Below, in pieces: positions 52,200 to 63,325 of a stretch of 64,000 bases of DNA. The translations under genes were made by a program, and so were the position numbers. The stretch is from Cliona cf. orientalis (lineage: Eukaryota > Porifera > Demospongiae > Clionaida > Clionaidae). Every line of letters starts with the position of its first letter. The stretch's first letter is position 1. The notes below the pieces were generated by a model that was not told the DNA's origin, did not search any database, and saw only the letters and a program-made list of their open reading frames with translations. The stretch covers positions 1,302,001 through 1,366,000 of the forward strand of contig OZ005707.1 in NCBI GenBank assembly GCA_963930775.1. The letters run 5' to 3'.

Positions 52200-54229
52200 A
52201 TGCAGGAAATTCTGCTACAAGGTGTGATACTTCTTTTCAGCTTCAAACTGGTGCTGACCCAATCTTATAGATTACTAGTAGAAGATGTTAGCCCAGTTCG
52301 ATTGAGCTGCTGTGACATGTCAACCGGAGACTCTGCTGATATTGACGATGTGAAATTCTGGAGAAACAGGACTCCAGTGAATAATCTAGGGCTGAGAGAG
52401 AAAAGAGATGTACCTGTTTTTGTAGATGAGATGGAAAATGGTATTACTTTCACTCTCACTCGTGAATTTGAAGGCTACTACACATGTGGTCGATAAGTGA
52501 AGGGCACAATTGAGGAAAGCCCACCAGTTTTCCTTGTTTGTAAGTTAGTGATTGAATACATTCTCCTCTTTCTGGCACAATAATAATATGGTTAATGTTA
52601 ATCTGCAATTTGCAGCACGCCTGGTATTCAATGTTTTGACAGATCGCTTTGATGAAATTTTCTATGCAATTCCTCAGAATCAAGCTGTTCTTCATTGTCC
52701 TATTCAGCCAGGTAAACTGATTCAGTACTACTATGGACAATGGGTGAAAGATGGTAACACTCTTATTGAACTACCTCAACCTATCAGTGGAAATCCTCAA
52801 GAGATTGTGCAATCAGACGATCGATATGATACGTCCACATTTTCCCTGATAATAAACTCCGTTGAAGTATCTGATGCTGGTGATAACTATCAGTGCATTC
52901 TGAATGTTGTTGATCCACGCAATGACCTGCCTATCAACCTGCAGACTAGCACTGCCTACCTCACTCTTAAGGTCAATGGTAAATCCCGAGTGATAACCAC
53001 TCTACATAGTAGTCTCATGGCATCTCATCTTTGGTTAAAATACTTTTCAATTGCTACTGCTGATTGTACAATAATAATATGATCATTATTAATTTTGTTT
53101 CTTTGCAGCCGAACCAGAAATTCTATATGAAATACAAGATAATAATGGCGTCACAACACTTTTAGATCTTGATGACTCTACTGATGATCGGCTGCCATCG
53201 TTTACATGTGCAGCTGCTGGACTACCTGCTCCGATTATCACGTGGATCTACATTCCCAACCTGGACAGAGAATATGAGATTTAATTTTACTCTCTGATGG
53301 AGAAAAGTATCAAATTATTGTGAGCAACATCAGTGAAAAAGATGATGGACGACAAGTAACCACGAGCACTTTGACCTTCCTTGAGTTGATTGCTACTGAT
53401 GGTGGTCTGGTGAGGTGTAGGGCCAGCTCTCCTACAACAACAGATAGTGCAGATGCTCTTTTGACAGTTATTGGTATAATATTATTATTACGGTACAACA
53501 CTAATTAGCTGTGATAATCATTATTTTTATTGCAATTGCAGGCCAACCAGATCACATAGATGTATTAGTTTCAACTGAAGGTGAATTCATATATGATGTA
53601 GCATTACCCGTTCTCCTGCAGCGTCCAGTCAAGCTCAACATCTCCTATGTGGATCAGAGTCATCAGAGTTCTAGTCCGGGAAGGCTCACCACAACTGAGT
53701 ACAATGATACAAATTCAATACTGTATCAGGAAATGGACGCTGGTCAGTTGCCTTGTGAGAAGTACTTTGTGAGGATATCCATTGTGGCTGAATTAAAAAA
53801 TGGACGTATTGAAGGACCACCTTTAACCAGCTCAGAACTGATTGGTAAGGTACTCTGTCACATAGTATGTTGGCAATATTAAATCACAGCAGGGCCCACC
53901 ATGTTGTATGCTGGTACATGCCCAATTATTGTGTAACATAATAATATTATTATAGCTACTTTGCCACGGTATTGTGTAATATAGCTAGCTACGTTTCTTG
54001 TATTCCAAACTTTATACTTATACGACTCTCATATTATTATGATTGCTACGTTTCTTTAGATACAACTAAGCCATATGCAGTAGATATAATTGCCTGGCTG
54101 TCTACCACATGTATCCTGCTGATAATAACTACTGGTGTTCTAGTCATTCTACTTTGTGGTGCTGCTATAGGGTGCATTTGTATCTGCATCTACTACCGTC
54201 ACGGAAAGGGCTCTCGAGGTGTACGATAG
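52200..54229 (+). pseudogene. Ig-superfamily receptor C, broken copy of the A/B type
   Basis: Five exons can be aligned to gene B: 52200-52539, 52616-52978, 53109-53473, 53542-53844, 54060-54229, all with intact GT-AG sites. Two breaks are visible. Exon 1 has an in-frame TAA at 52494-52496, just after the YTCGR of Ig1, where B has a Gln codon. Exon 3 carries about five extra bases after GAGATTT, giving TAA at 53282-53284 and a frameshift in Ig3. Exons 2, 4 and 5 are open. The tail is short and ends SRGVR. It most likely makes no full receptor. An abbreviated soluble Ig1 product is conceivable. It could be functional in other haplotypes. Confidence 0.8.
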
Positions 54230-55064
54230 AAGCTACCACTGTGCATCTGAAGTTAAACGTCAACATGCATAGCAGTATAGTTAGCTAACAGACTGTGGTG
54301 TGTCTACTTGAAATTAAGATAGCTATTGACATTTTTGTTTTATTAATAGCTATGTGTGTGCTTGTGTGTTTGGAGCAAAATTTAATAGAGAAGACAGCAA
54401 TTATTATTATTACCTGGTATTAGTTTAATTACAGTGTTTAATAATAATACTGATATGTGACCGGCTATGAGAAAAGGGACCATTGGGGATTTTTCAAAAA
54501 AATTGAGTTTTCGGTATAGATTGATAGCCCTAAGTGTGCTGAATCCAATGGTGCAAGTGTCAAACCAAAATATTGATCACAAGTGGAGTTATGGCCATTT
54601 TTATGCACTCGGGTAGATACATTCGTTTTTCGGAAAACACGCATTTTTAATTAAATTTTGTATTAATTTGCATGTATCCGAGCTAATATTTGAGCCCGTA
54701 ACTACAGTTCACATGTTCCAACTATATAAACATAATATATCAATATGAAGCAAAAAATTTACATTTTCTAATGGACTAAAAAACAGAAAATTGAGAAATC
54801 TTCATTTTTTCCACATTTTAGCCATTATTAGAAAATGAAAATTTATCCCCAATGGTCCCTTTTCTCATAGCGGGTCACATATGTATTAACAACATGAAAT
54901 GTATCGGAAAGTCAATGACAGACCATATTCCTTGCGCATGCGCGGACCATTGCATCATCTCAACTCACAAGTCATGAATGGAATGCGCATGCGCTCTACT
55001 TAAGCGCTCGGCTGAAGTCCATGCAGATTCAATTCTGAATCAATAGTCACGATCATAGATAATA
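54230..55064. other. Intergenic between Ig receptors C and D
   Basis: Mostly occupied by a terminal-inverted-repeat element (54457-54878). No coding region. Confidence 0.6.
54457..54878. mobile_element. 422-bp terminal-inverted-repeat element
   Basis: The left end GTGACCGGCTATGAGAAAAG is inverted at the right end (CTTTTCTCATAGCGGGTCAC). The pairing continues inward through GGGACCATTGGGGAT / ATCCCCAATGGTCCC, about 35 bp per arm. It is flanked on both sides by ATAT, a likely target-site duplication. It is non-coding, a MITE-type insertion between two Ig genes. Confidence 0.8.
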
Positions 55065-56724
55065 ATGTTTTCCAGGCTTCCGACGATCGTTAAGTTTGCA
55101 ATAATAGCTTTGAAAATAGCTGTGTGCATGACTACAGAGCAGAGTCCTCCATATGAACTAATTAAAAAAAATTTTATCGGACTATCAATCCTGACACTGA
55201 CCTGAGTGGTTTACTAGAATTGATTTGTCGTGATGGATTCACAGCAGAAGAGTTACCTGTCAATGAGATCAAAATATGGCTGAACAGAACCTCAGTGGAT
55301 GATCCAGATCTTCGAGAGAGGGAAGATATTGATACTGTTGAAGTGCATGGCTGCTGTAGTCTGAGATTCAACTTAACGCATCAGTTAGAAGGCAACTATA
55401 CATGTGGAAGAAAGACGGATATTGCCAATGTACAGGAGAGCTCTCCAAAATCATTGATTTGTAAGTAGCACAATGTCATGATCATAGATAACAAAATAGT
55501 GAGTCTAACTAAAGTATACGTAGTGTGTACGTGCATGCAATATTATATTACCATTAATTTTCACAGCTCTTCAAGTGACATTTCCACTGATGGCTGCTGT
55601 TCAAACCACCTTCACTGTAACATCAGGTGACAGAATTGTCCAATCCAGCCCGGAGCACTTATCAAGTACTACGCAGTTGAGTGGATGAAAGGCGATATTC
55701 TAATTGCTGAAGCAAGAAATCCACATGATATTGTCACAATGGATTCTTGGTATAGCATTGACACAAAATCGTATTCCCTTATAATCAATAATGTCAACAG
55801 CAACGATTCAAGCACTGATTACTGGTGCACTTTATTTGTTACAAATCCAAATACAAATACACGACAAGAGTTGGGATTTTCTCAATCTCGTAATATCTTT
55901 TTGACACTTCAAGTACTGAGTAAGTTCCATGATTACATATGCAGTGATAATTAATTACGTTGACCTTATTAATAATTCTTAGAAAAGCCAAATATTTCGT
56001 CTGGACCGACCAACATTGTGGAATGCAATCCATCAGGACAGCCCTCATTCAGCTGTGTTGCCATTGGACCGAATGCTCCCAACATTACATGGACGTACAT
56101 CTCCAATGGGGGAAATGGGATCAACTTAACTGATGGGGACAACTACCGAATTGAGAGCAACGTTTCTGAGGTGGAGGGGGGATTGTATGCCATGAATAGC
56201 ACCATCACTTTCCTAAATGTGACTGCTAACGAGAGTGCGATTGTGAGATGTAAGATTGATGTTCCTGGAGCAGTGTCAGCAGATGCACTTCTAGTCACTA
56301 TTGGTAAATAATAGTTTTGGATAAGACTTTATCTATCCATGTTACGGTATACAGTGGAATCCCTCTCTTCCAGACACCCTCGGGATGGCTTATGTAGCTG
56401 GGACCACGGGTGGTGTCCTGAAAGGAGATGTCCTTATTTCAGGGGTGTCCTTATAGAGGGATTCCATTGTGATAGTAGCTTGTTGCTTCAGACTAGACAT
56501 GATGGATAATAATTATGACCATTCTTCTTATCTTTCTTTCAGATTGCTCAACTAACAAGGATGTTGCTCTATCTGTGGAACTCATTATTGCACTTACAGT
56601 ATCATTAACTGCAGCCGTTGGCGTTGGACTATTATTCATCGTAGTTACTTGTATTTATTGCATACAAATGCGTAGAACACACGTTGTCAAGATGTCTCAA
56701 GGTGGTAGTAGAATAATATTATAG
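55065..56724 (+). pseudogene. Ig-superfamily receptor D, frame-broken copy of the E/F type
   Basis: Four exons: 55065-55460, 55567-55919, 55983-56303, 56543-56724. Exon 1 has a signal-like start and PPYELI, but frame is lost at an eight-A run (about 55164-55171), leading to TGA at 55203-55205. After a one-base shift the Ig1 body (ICRDGF, IWLNRT, NYTCGR) is open. Exon 2 lacks about 10-20 bases around 55629, exactly where the first Ig2 cysteine strand should be, and its length is not a multiple of three. Exons 3 and 4 are intact: Ig3 (SFSCVAIGPNAPNITWTYIS, IVRCKI), a membrane helix (LIIALTVSLTAAVGVGLLFI) and a tail ending SRIIL. There is no cysteine-free fourth domain, unlike A-C. Either a pseudogene or assembly errors in a real gene. 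The exon 2 loss is too large for a simple homopolymer error. Confidence 0.75.
56351..56470. mobile_element. 120-bp MITE-like element in gene D intron 3
   Basis: ACAGTGGAATCCCTCT at 56351-56366 is inverted at 56455-56470 (AGAGGGATTCCATTGT) with one mismatch. Internal GGTGTCC and AGGGGTGTCC repeats are present. It is non-coding. Confidence 0.65.
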
Positions 56725-57428
56725 TATGAATAGTAATTGATTATGTGTGCAAAATTAATAATTATTTTCACAATAATTAATGCACACTACTATACTATGC
56801 ATAATAATAATTAATAAGTACTACAATGTCAAATTTTAACCTTGCACTTGGCAATGCACACAGAGTAACTACATAATTATAATTATGTAATTTATGTACC
56901 GCATGGTCATGGACAATAATCACATAGCTACCCTCACCATACAGGATGACATTGTAGGGTGTACCAGGATGTGAAGAGTCAATTATTGAAAAAATCCCTG
57001 GGGTTTTTCCCTGTACCGGTAATAATATTATTGTCCATTGCTGATGCTGACTATGTATCACAATATCAGCAGTTGGCATGCTTAGCCTAAATTTGTTACA
57101 AATGCAACTGGGAACTTCAACCAACAATATTCAAACTATAAGAGAAATTAACACACCGACTGCCAATCTTTTCGCGCTTTGCAGAGATGCATGGCGCCAG
57201 TGGGCGTGTGACGTGATAGATCGTGCTCACACTTCCGCTTTCGGATAGTACGTGCCTGATGCGCAACGTGTACAATATTTGGTACAAACTTTTTGGAATT
57301 TATAAAAGCACCAACAGCTGGGAGCCCAGTTCCTTCAACTTTTGATAACCTTACACTATTGCAGTATAAGAGTGACTTGAAAGTCCAGCCTCTGATCCAC
57401 TTATCAAGAATACTACAGTACATGAAGT
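56725..57428. other. Intergenic between Ig receptors D and E
   Basis: AT-rich. Contains the TATA box of gene E at 57301. The frame at 57148-57423 (-) is a shadow without features. Confidence 0.5.
57301..57308 (+). promoter_or_regulatory. TATA box of Ig receptor E
   Basis: TATAAAAG, 128 bp before the ATG at 57429. Confidence 0.55.
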
Positions 57429-59179
57429 ATGGCGAAATTCATGGCCACATGCTTTCTTCAGCTCATTTCTGTAGGGTACCTGCTGTTCATTATGATGATA
57501 CTTCCAAGTTCAGTAACTGTGGCCCGTCCGTATGAACTAATCTATAACACTGATAGCACCACTGACGTGAGTGGCTCCATCATATTGCAATGTCGCGACG
57601 AATTATTTGCAGAACCACTGAATATCCGTCAAAATCAAATAAAATTTTGGCTGAATAGAGCTTCCACCTGTGACCTGGATTTGGAAGCGAGGGATGATGT
57701 ACAATTGATCAGGGTTGATGATTACCGTATTAAGCTCAACATTACTCATAACCTGGACGGGAACTACACTTGCGGCCAATTGGTTGTTCAGGGTGCTGAA
57801 ATTGTTGTGGAAGAAAGTGATCCTGTAACCTTAGTCTGTAAGTTTCCATGCAGTTGCATGCTAGTAGCTATATATAGGTGGCTATCATTATGCAAGCATG
57901 AATAAACTATAATTAATTTTGTACTATTATTAAGTATTAATTGCATTGTGTTCCATTCCACCTACATGCATATGTATATTATATATGCACAGCATTTCAA
58001 ATTCTCGTTCCGGTGCCTAGCTCTGTTCAAACCACTTTCACTGCTAGAGTTGGTGATACTGCTGTACTGCGGTGTCCAATTGAACCTGGAGCTCTTCTGC
58101 AGTTTTACTCGGTAATATGGATGAAGGATAGCACCATGATTGGTGCTCATGAGAGAGCGAATTATCAAAATTTCATGTCCATCGATCCTGAAAGATATGA
58201 CATTGATGACGATTATTCACTTCTAATCCACTCTGTTAACGCAAATGACTCAAGCTCCAACTACAAGTGTGTGCTGTCCGTCACATACCCACGTACTGAC
58301 ACGAAACACGAGCTGCAGCCCTACCGGCAAGTTCATGAAATTCCTCTTACACTAAATATTATAGGTATGTGCACATAATCAATGTCATGATAATAATAAT
58401 TATAATAATAATTATATGTGCAGAATCTGATGAAGAGATAACAATTTCAACTTTGAAGCCTACCAGCATTGTTGTGAACAGCCCCACAGAGCAGCCATCA
58501 TTCACTTGTGTAGCAAATGCTCCAAATATCACAATGTCATGGACATTCATAAATAGTCAGGGAGAAGAAACGAGTCTGATTGATCATGAAGATGGAGCTA
58601 AGTATCGAATAATTATGAATGATGGTCCGAATGGAAATTCTACCACTAAGAGTACCCTCACTTTGCTTGAGTTGCCTACAAACGGCAGTGCAATAGTGCG
58701 ATGCAAAATTAGTAGCTCTTTTGGAATAACTGCTGCAAAATCAGATGGATTTTTTATCATCAGTAAGTCATGATACATGCTGATCCGTAGAAGCTAGCTA
58801 GATGGAATATACCAACAATTCTATAGTAACGTTAAAATTTGGCTGTAGATGAAATAAGTCAGTCCATAGCAGCTGCTATGGTTAGTTAGTACTCATTTTC
58901 ACTTGTCTTATCATAATTATTTATGCAATAAATTATGACCATTTTGCCACTTTATCGAAATTTCTTCCTCTTTTGTTTTGTGTATGCCACGCAACTGCAG
59001 ATTACTCAGTATTTCCTGATGAAGAAACCACCAGGTGTCACCGCCGAGACAAGGCAGTTTTCATTGGACTTATTGCAGCTTGTGTTGGTACAGTGTTAGT
59101 CTCAACAGTAATGATTGGAGTCGTGATCGTGGTGTGCTGCTATCGCTTGAAGCCAACAAAGAGATCATATCGTGTGTAG
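57429..59179 (+). CDS. Ig-superfamily receptor E (three Ig domains)
   Basis: Four exons: 57429-57837, 57993-58364, 58424-58762, 59001-59179. All junctions are phase 1, giving 432 residues. An upstream ATG at 57423 is in another frame; the 57429 start gives a signal peptide (LISVGYLLFIMMILPSSVTV). Ig1: ILQCRD, FWLNRA, NYTCGQ. Ig2: VLRCPIEPG, IWMKDS, NYKCVL. Ig3: SFTCVANAPNITMSWTFI, IVRCKI. The last exon has a short stalk, a membrane helix (FIGLIAACVGTVLVSTVMIG) and a 12-residue basic tail ending SYRV. It has no fourth domain, so it belongs with D and F. Many N-glycosylation sequons (NIT, NYT, NDS, NST, NGS). AATAAA is near 59341. A surface recognition role is inferred. Confidence 0.88.
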
Positions 59180-59434
59180 TTAATAATTATTATCGTTAGA
59201 TTTTTTTATGAATAGCTAGTCTCACGTGATGTCTGATAATTTTTATAAAATTTAATACTTACAGTAACTGTTGCAGTTTTTATTCACCTGACAACAGATT
59301 AATTATATATTATTCCCTATAGTTAGTGTCAGTGCATTTTAATAAAACCATCATCATTTCTTTTTAGTGATGCATACCATGGAAAGCAGTACATACAACC
59401 ATAATTTACGTACGCTATAGCTACGTTATATTAG

Positions 59435-59880
59435 TATGATACTCATGATACATGCCATGATACCCATGATACCAAGAGTATATAATAGAGAGGGAGGGAG
59501 AGTATCCTACTTCACTATGGGCCTATGTTACAACACTTCACGGGGGTCATGACCTTTATAATGATATTCACAGGCTTGAGGCCCCCCCCCCCCCCCCCCC
59601 CCCCGTCCTAGCCGTTTGTGGGTATGTAGCTAAACCTCATGTACTATAGAGCACTAATGCAGGTTAATGCAGCTGCTATGTGATGTTGTAGGACAATCTG
59701 TGAAGGGTTGTAACACAGGCCCATAGTGAAGTAGGATACTCTCCCTCCTTCTCTATTATCATGATACTCTTGATGATACCCATGATACTCATGATACATG
59801 CCGAGATATTATACTCGTGACACAGGTCATGATATCCATGATACATGCTGTGATACATGCCATGATACAGGTCATGGCAA
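59435..59880. repeat. Long inverted repeat with CATGATAC tandem units
   Basis: 59483-59541 is inverted at 59700-59760 with about 95% identity by eye, around a ~160-bp spacer that contains 23 C residues. Outside the arms, units of CATGATAC-type sequence repeat on both flanks. Probably a composite non-autonomous transposon. Confidence 0.75.
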
Positions 59881-62412
59881 TCCTTCACTAGGGGTAGGTA
59901 ACTTTTTTGGCCTATAATGCTATTCTCAAAATTTAATGCTCAAAAAATCCATAATAATGCTCAAGAAGTGCATGCACCTATAACCCATTATGCTCAAGTT
60001 GAACCAAATATAATGTTGTCAAAAACCGATATGAGACAGGAGGAGACTCACTTACATTATCATAGTCTAAGTCATAGTCTATAATTATGTGTTCGGATTC
60101 AAGAGTGGGTACCAGCTGATTGATCAACCCTTTACGAGTCCATAATATGTAGTCCAGGTGTTATGATAAAGGTCAATCATCAGCTACTTGAAATTGCATG
60201 CCCTAAGTAGCTAGCTAAATAACCCTTCTCAGTAGTCAATATGCATTAATTAATTTGTTTGCATTCCTTCTATCTTTCTTTATAATAGGTTGCTAACAAG
60301 TCTGGAACTAGACACTTTGCAAGACCTTCACCTATCAATCATAGTAATAATATTTATGAAGGCACATGCACACAATCATGTGAATAGGATAATATTCGAT
60401 CCTTGTAGATTTCTTAACACCCTTGCAATAAGATAGCTACGAGGCCTGAAAATAGTTCACTTTTGTGTAGCTATGGTAACAGTTCCTATACACAGTGCTT
60501 GTAAACATTATTTAGTCCTATAGTAATGTTTCCGGTGCAAGATAAGTCCAAAATATTAATATTATGCTAGTGGGGGGGGGGGGGGGGGGGGGGGTCAATG
60601 ACTCATTATTCATTGTTCTTTGTGCATGAATAACCTCTAGATCTTACCCTCTTCCAGTGACTTATGGAATACATTTTAGCTACTCGGCTGAACTGTAATG
60701 AATAACGATTTTTGAGGCAGTTATGAATACTAAAGCATGTTGGGGGCAGGCGACAGGAAACAATGAACTAAATATACTGTGGTCTGATGCTTAAACTTGC
60801 GATTATCACGGTTCTTCAAAATCTAGAGTCCTGTAGATCATAGAGTGTTATGATTTTTTGAGTGTAGTTATAGTTAATGAGTAGAAGAAGTGAGTGTGCT
60901 TGCGTGTGTGTTAATCAACCTCTACTGTTTATCCGTCTCCAAACAGCTCAATGAATACCAGATCTATAGTGGAGTGTAGCCATTGTGCCTATGAACTGTC
61001 TAGACAGCTGGGGGATGATCCCCTGGGAACAACCCCAGCATGGAACTTTGCTGGCGCTGTTTGTGGCGATTTTGTCCCGACATCCTTGGCACCAATCGGC
61101 ACCTCATGCATGGTCCCTATTGTGTAAGCACACTAATTTTAATTATTGTGGAAAAATAATAATGAATACAATAGTTAGTTCATCAGTTAATAATAAACTT
61201 GACCTCTGTCACCACTTAATTTTACCATTCAAGGCAAAACCTGTGGCCATTTCTGCCCGGCTGTATCAGTAGCTAGCTAACATTCCATGATCATGACTCG
61301 AGTTTGCAGGTAAGTGTCAACAGGATGCATGTCCCATCAATTAGCATGGGTGGGTAATTCCCTGGGAATTCCCCCCTGCAGCTGGTAATAAATATTATTC
61401 AACCACAGGAATACCTGGTTACCATAAAATATGTTATATTAATTTTGCTTGGTAGCATTTAATTGTGTCTGCATATCTGTATAATGGTGTTTCATCATCC
61501 CCACTCATTTGTATGCTGTAAAAAAAGTGCAGTGTCAAGAAATTAATTTGGGGGGGGGGGGGGGGAGGGGCATTCGAAGAGGGTTTATGGTGGATGAGAC
61601 ACTATAATATTATATCAATGCCATTTGTATACTCCAGACCACGCAGAACAGTACTATACATTGTCGTTGGAGTTAATCTGAGTGGCCATGTATACATTAT
61701 AAAAATTAATTTAATTTGACTCCGGATTTATGACTATCAATAAATTTAATAGGCTCTATAACAATAAGACTGAAAGGACCGCAGCCCCTACTAGCATAAT
61801 ATGGAGCAAGTGCAATAATTATAGATTAAACCTTATATGCAAGAAGTTTCAATTGGACTATATACATGCATACACTACTACCATTATAATAATATTACAT
61901 GATTTGAGATTGCACCCATGCAGGTATATATTCTCCCCTAGGGTCATTATATATTATACACACCTCTCACGTACAGCTAAGCTGATAATTCATTCCCATG
62001 ACATTGTAGCATCGTAGGCATAAATACCAAGCTTAACACTCCCTGGTACTTTTTGTGATCATCAACTGTTATTGTGTATATACTAACTTAATATAATTAT
62101 GATAATAATTATACGACAACATGATAATCTCTACTCTAAGACCACCCAAGACAATAGCAGCTTTATGTGATCATGTGCAGAGCCTTGACCATCCCCAGGT
62201 GCTTCCCCTTCGTCTTGTGTGCACAAAAATTATTATATTATACAAAATGCTATATATTCACACAATAGGTATTTTTACATTGTGTATAGGCATAATAACA
62301 ATCATTAGTATGTGTGCATGGCATGTTTATGTATGTGTGTGTGCATGCATGTGTGTGGCGTGCCAGTGTGTGTTCATGCTTCTGTGTACGTGTACGTGTG
62401 TGTACATGCTTG

Positions 62413-62415
62413 TGT

Positions 62416-62471
<56 letters not shown>
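62413..62471 (+). repeat. (TG)n microsatellite
   Basis: About 59 bases of nearly pure TG. The overlapping His/Thr and Cys/Val frames on both strands are artefacts of it. Confidence 0.9.
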
Positions 62472-62473
<2 letters not shown>

Positions 62474-63325
62474 CTCCATGGCTAGCGCTATAGCCATATG
62501 CATGGAAGGGGGTGAATCTCAAGATATGACCAGCATTATTAGCCAGACACATTGTAGGCTATCTAAACCAGCTCTATAGTAATCATAACTGTGGTCTTCT
62601 AATTGCCTCTTGCATGCAGTGCTGTGAAAACAATAGGCTGGCCAAGCATCAGCTGTTTTTACCACATAAATGTGCATCTGGTTTCTAAGCAGACAATGGG
62701 CCAAGAGAGAGTATGCTAAGAGTATTGATAACAGATATGAGTTTACTCTCCAGCATGATTACAAAGAAAGTAGATGTTTGTTGATATGGCACTAAAAGCA
62801 CATGCATGCATGTGGCTTTTGGCTATGATCAGCAAGCATAAAAGTGTGTGATTGTAAACATTGTGCAGGTACTAAAGTAAACAAGAAAGTGCATGCCATG
62901 CTAGTGTATAATCAGTTTTGAATCTTCTATTCATCTCTTCATTGTGTTTGCATGTATATCTGGCTTACTGCTGCTTGTGGGTGGTGCATGATGTTACGTA
63001 TCATGATGGCTAAATATAACAACTCCAAGATACTGAACTGCATGACATCATCACTAAGTCTTTTGACTTTCTAAATTAAGTAAAATAGTAAAATACCTAT
63101 GTCTTACATAAATGAGTATAATAATTATGCAGTGCAAGCAGTAATCTGGATGCAAGTGTATGTCATGAATGGAAATTCCCAGGGTCAGTCCAGGGAACCA
63201 AACACTAGCGCTTTGGCACATAAAAGTACGGAACGACACAGGACGACCAATTCACAGATCATTCTCTGCAACTGCAAAGCCTAAGAAGAAGATAATTCAA
63301 CTAATTTTGGAATATTGACAGCACA

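Larger units (their letters stand above)
59180..63325. other. 4.1-kb repeat-rich gap between Ig receptors E and F
   Basis: Contains the inverted repeat at 59435-59880, poly-C (59582-59604), two poly-G runs (60572-60594, 61550-61565) and a long (TG)n microsatellite (62413-62471). Kappa-B-like decamers lie at 61364 and 63171 and a TATA-like CATAAAAG at 63219. No Ig exon relics or other genes were seen. Confidence 0.55.

Noticed and set aside
60985-61272. 95-codon frame between Ig genes E and F
   Set aside because: No signal peptide, Ig motif or known domain; flanked by repeats.
62250-62552. His/Thr repeat frame on the minus strand
   Set aside because: Translation of a (TG)n microsatellite.
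63171-63180. Treating the kappa-B-like site as an annotated regulatory feature
   Set aside because: One decamer match is expected about every 8 kb by chance, so it is listed only as a finding.
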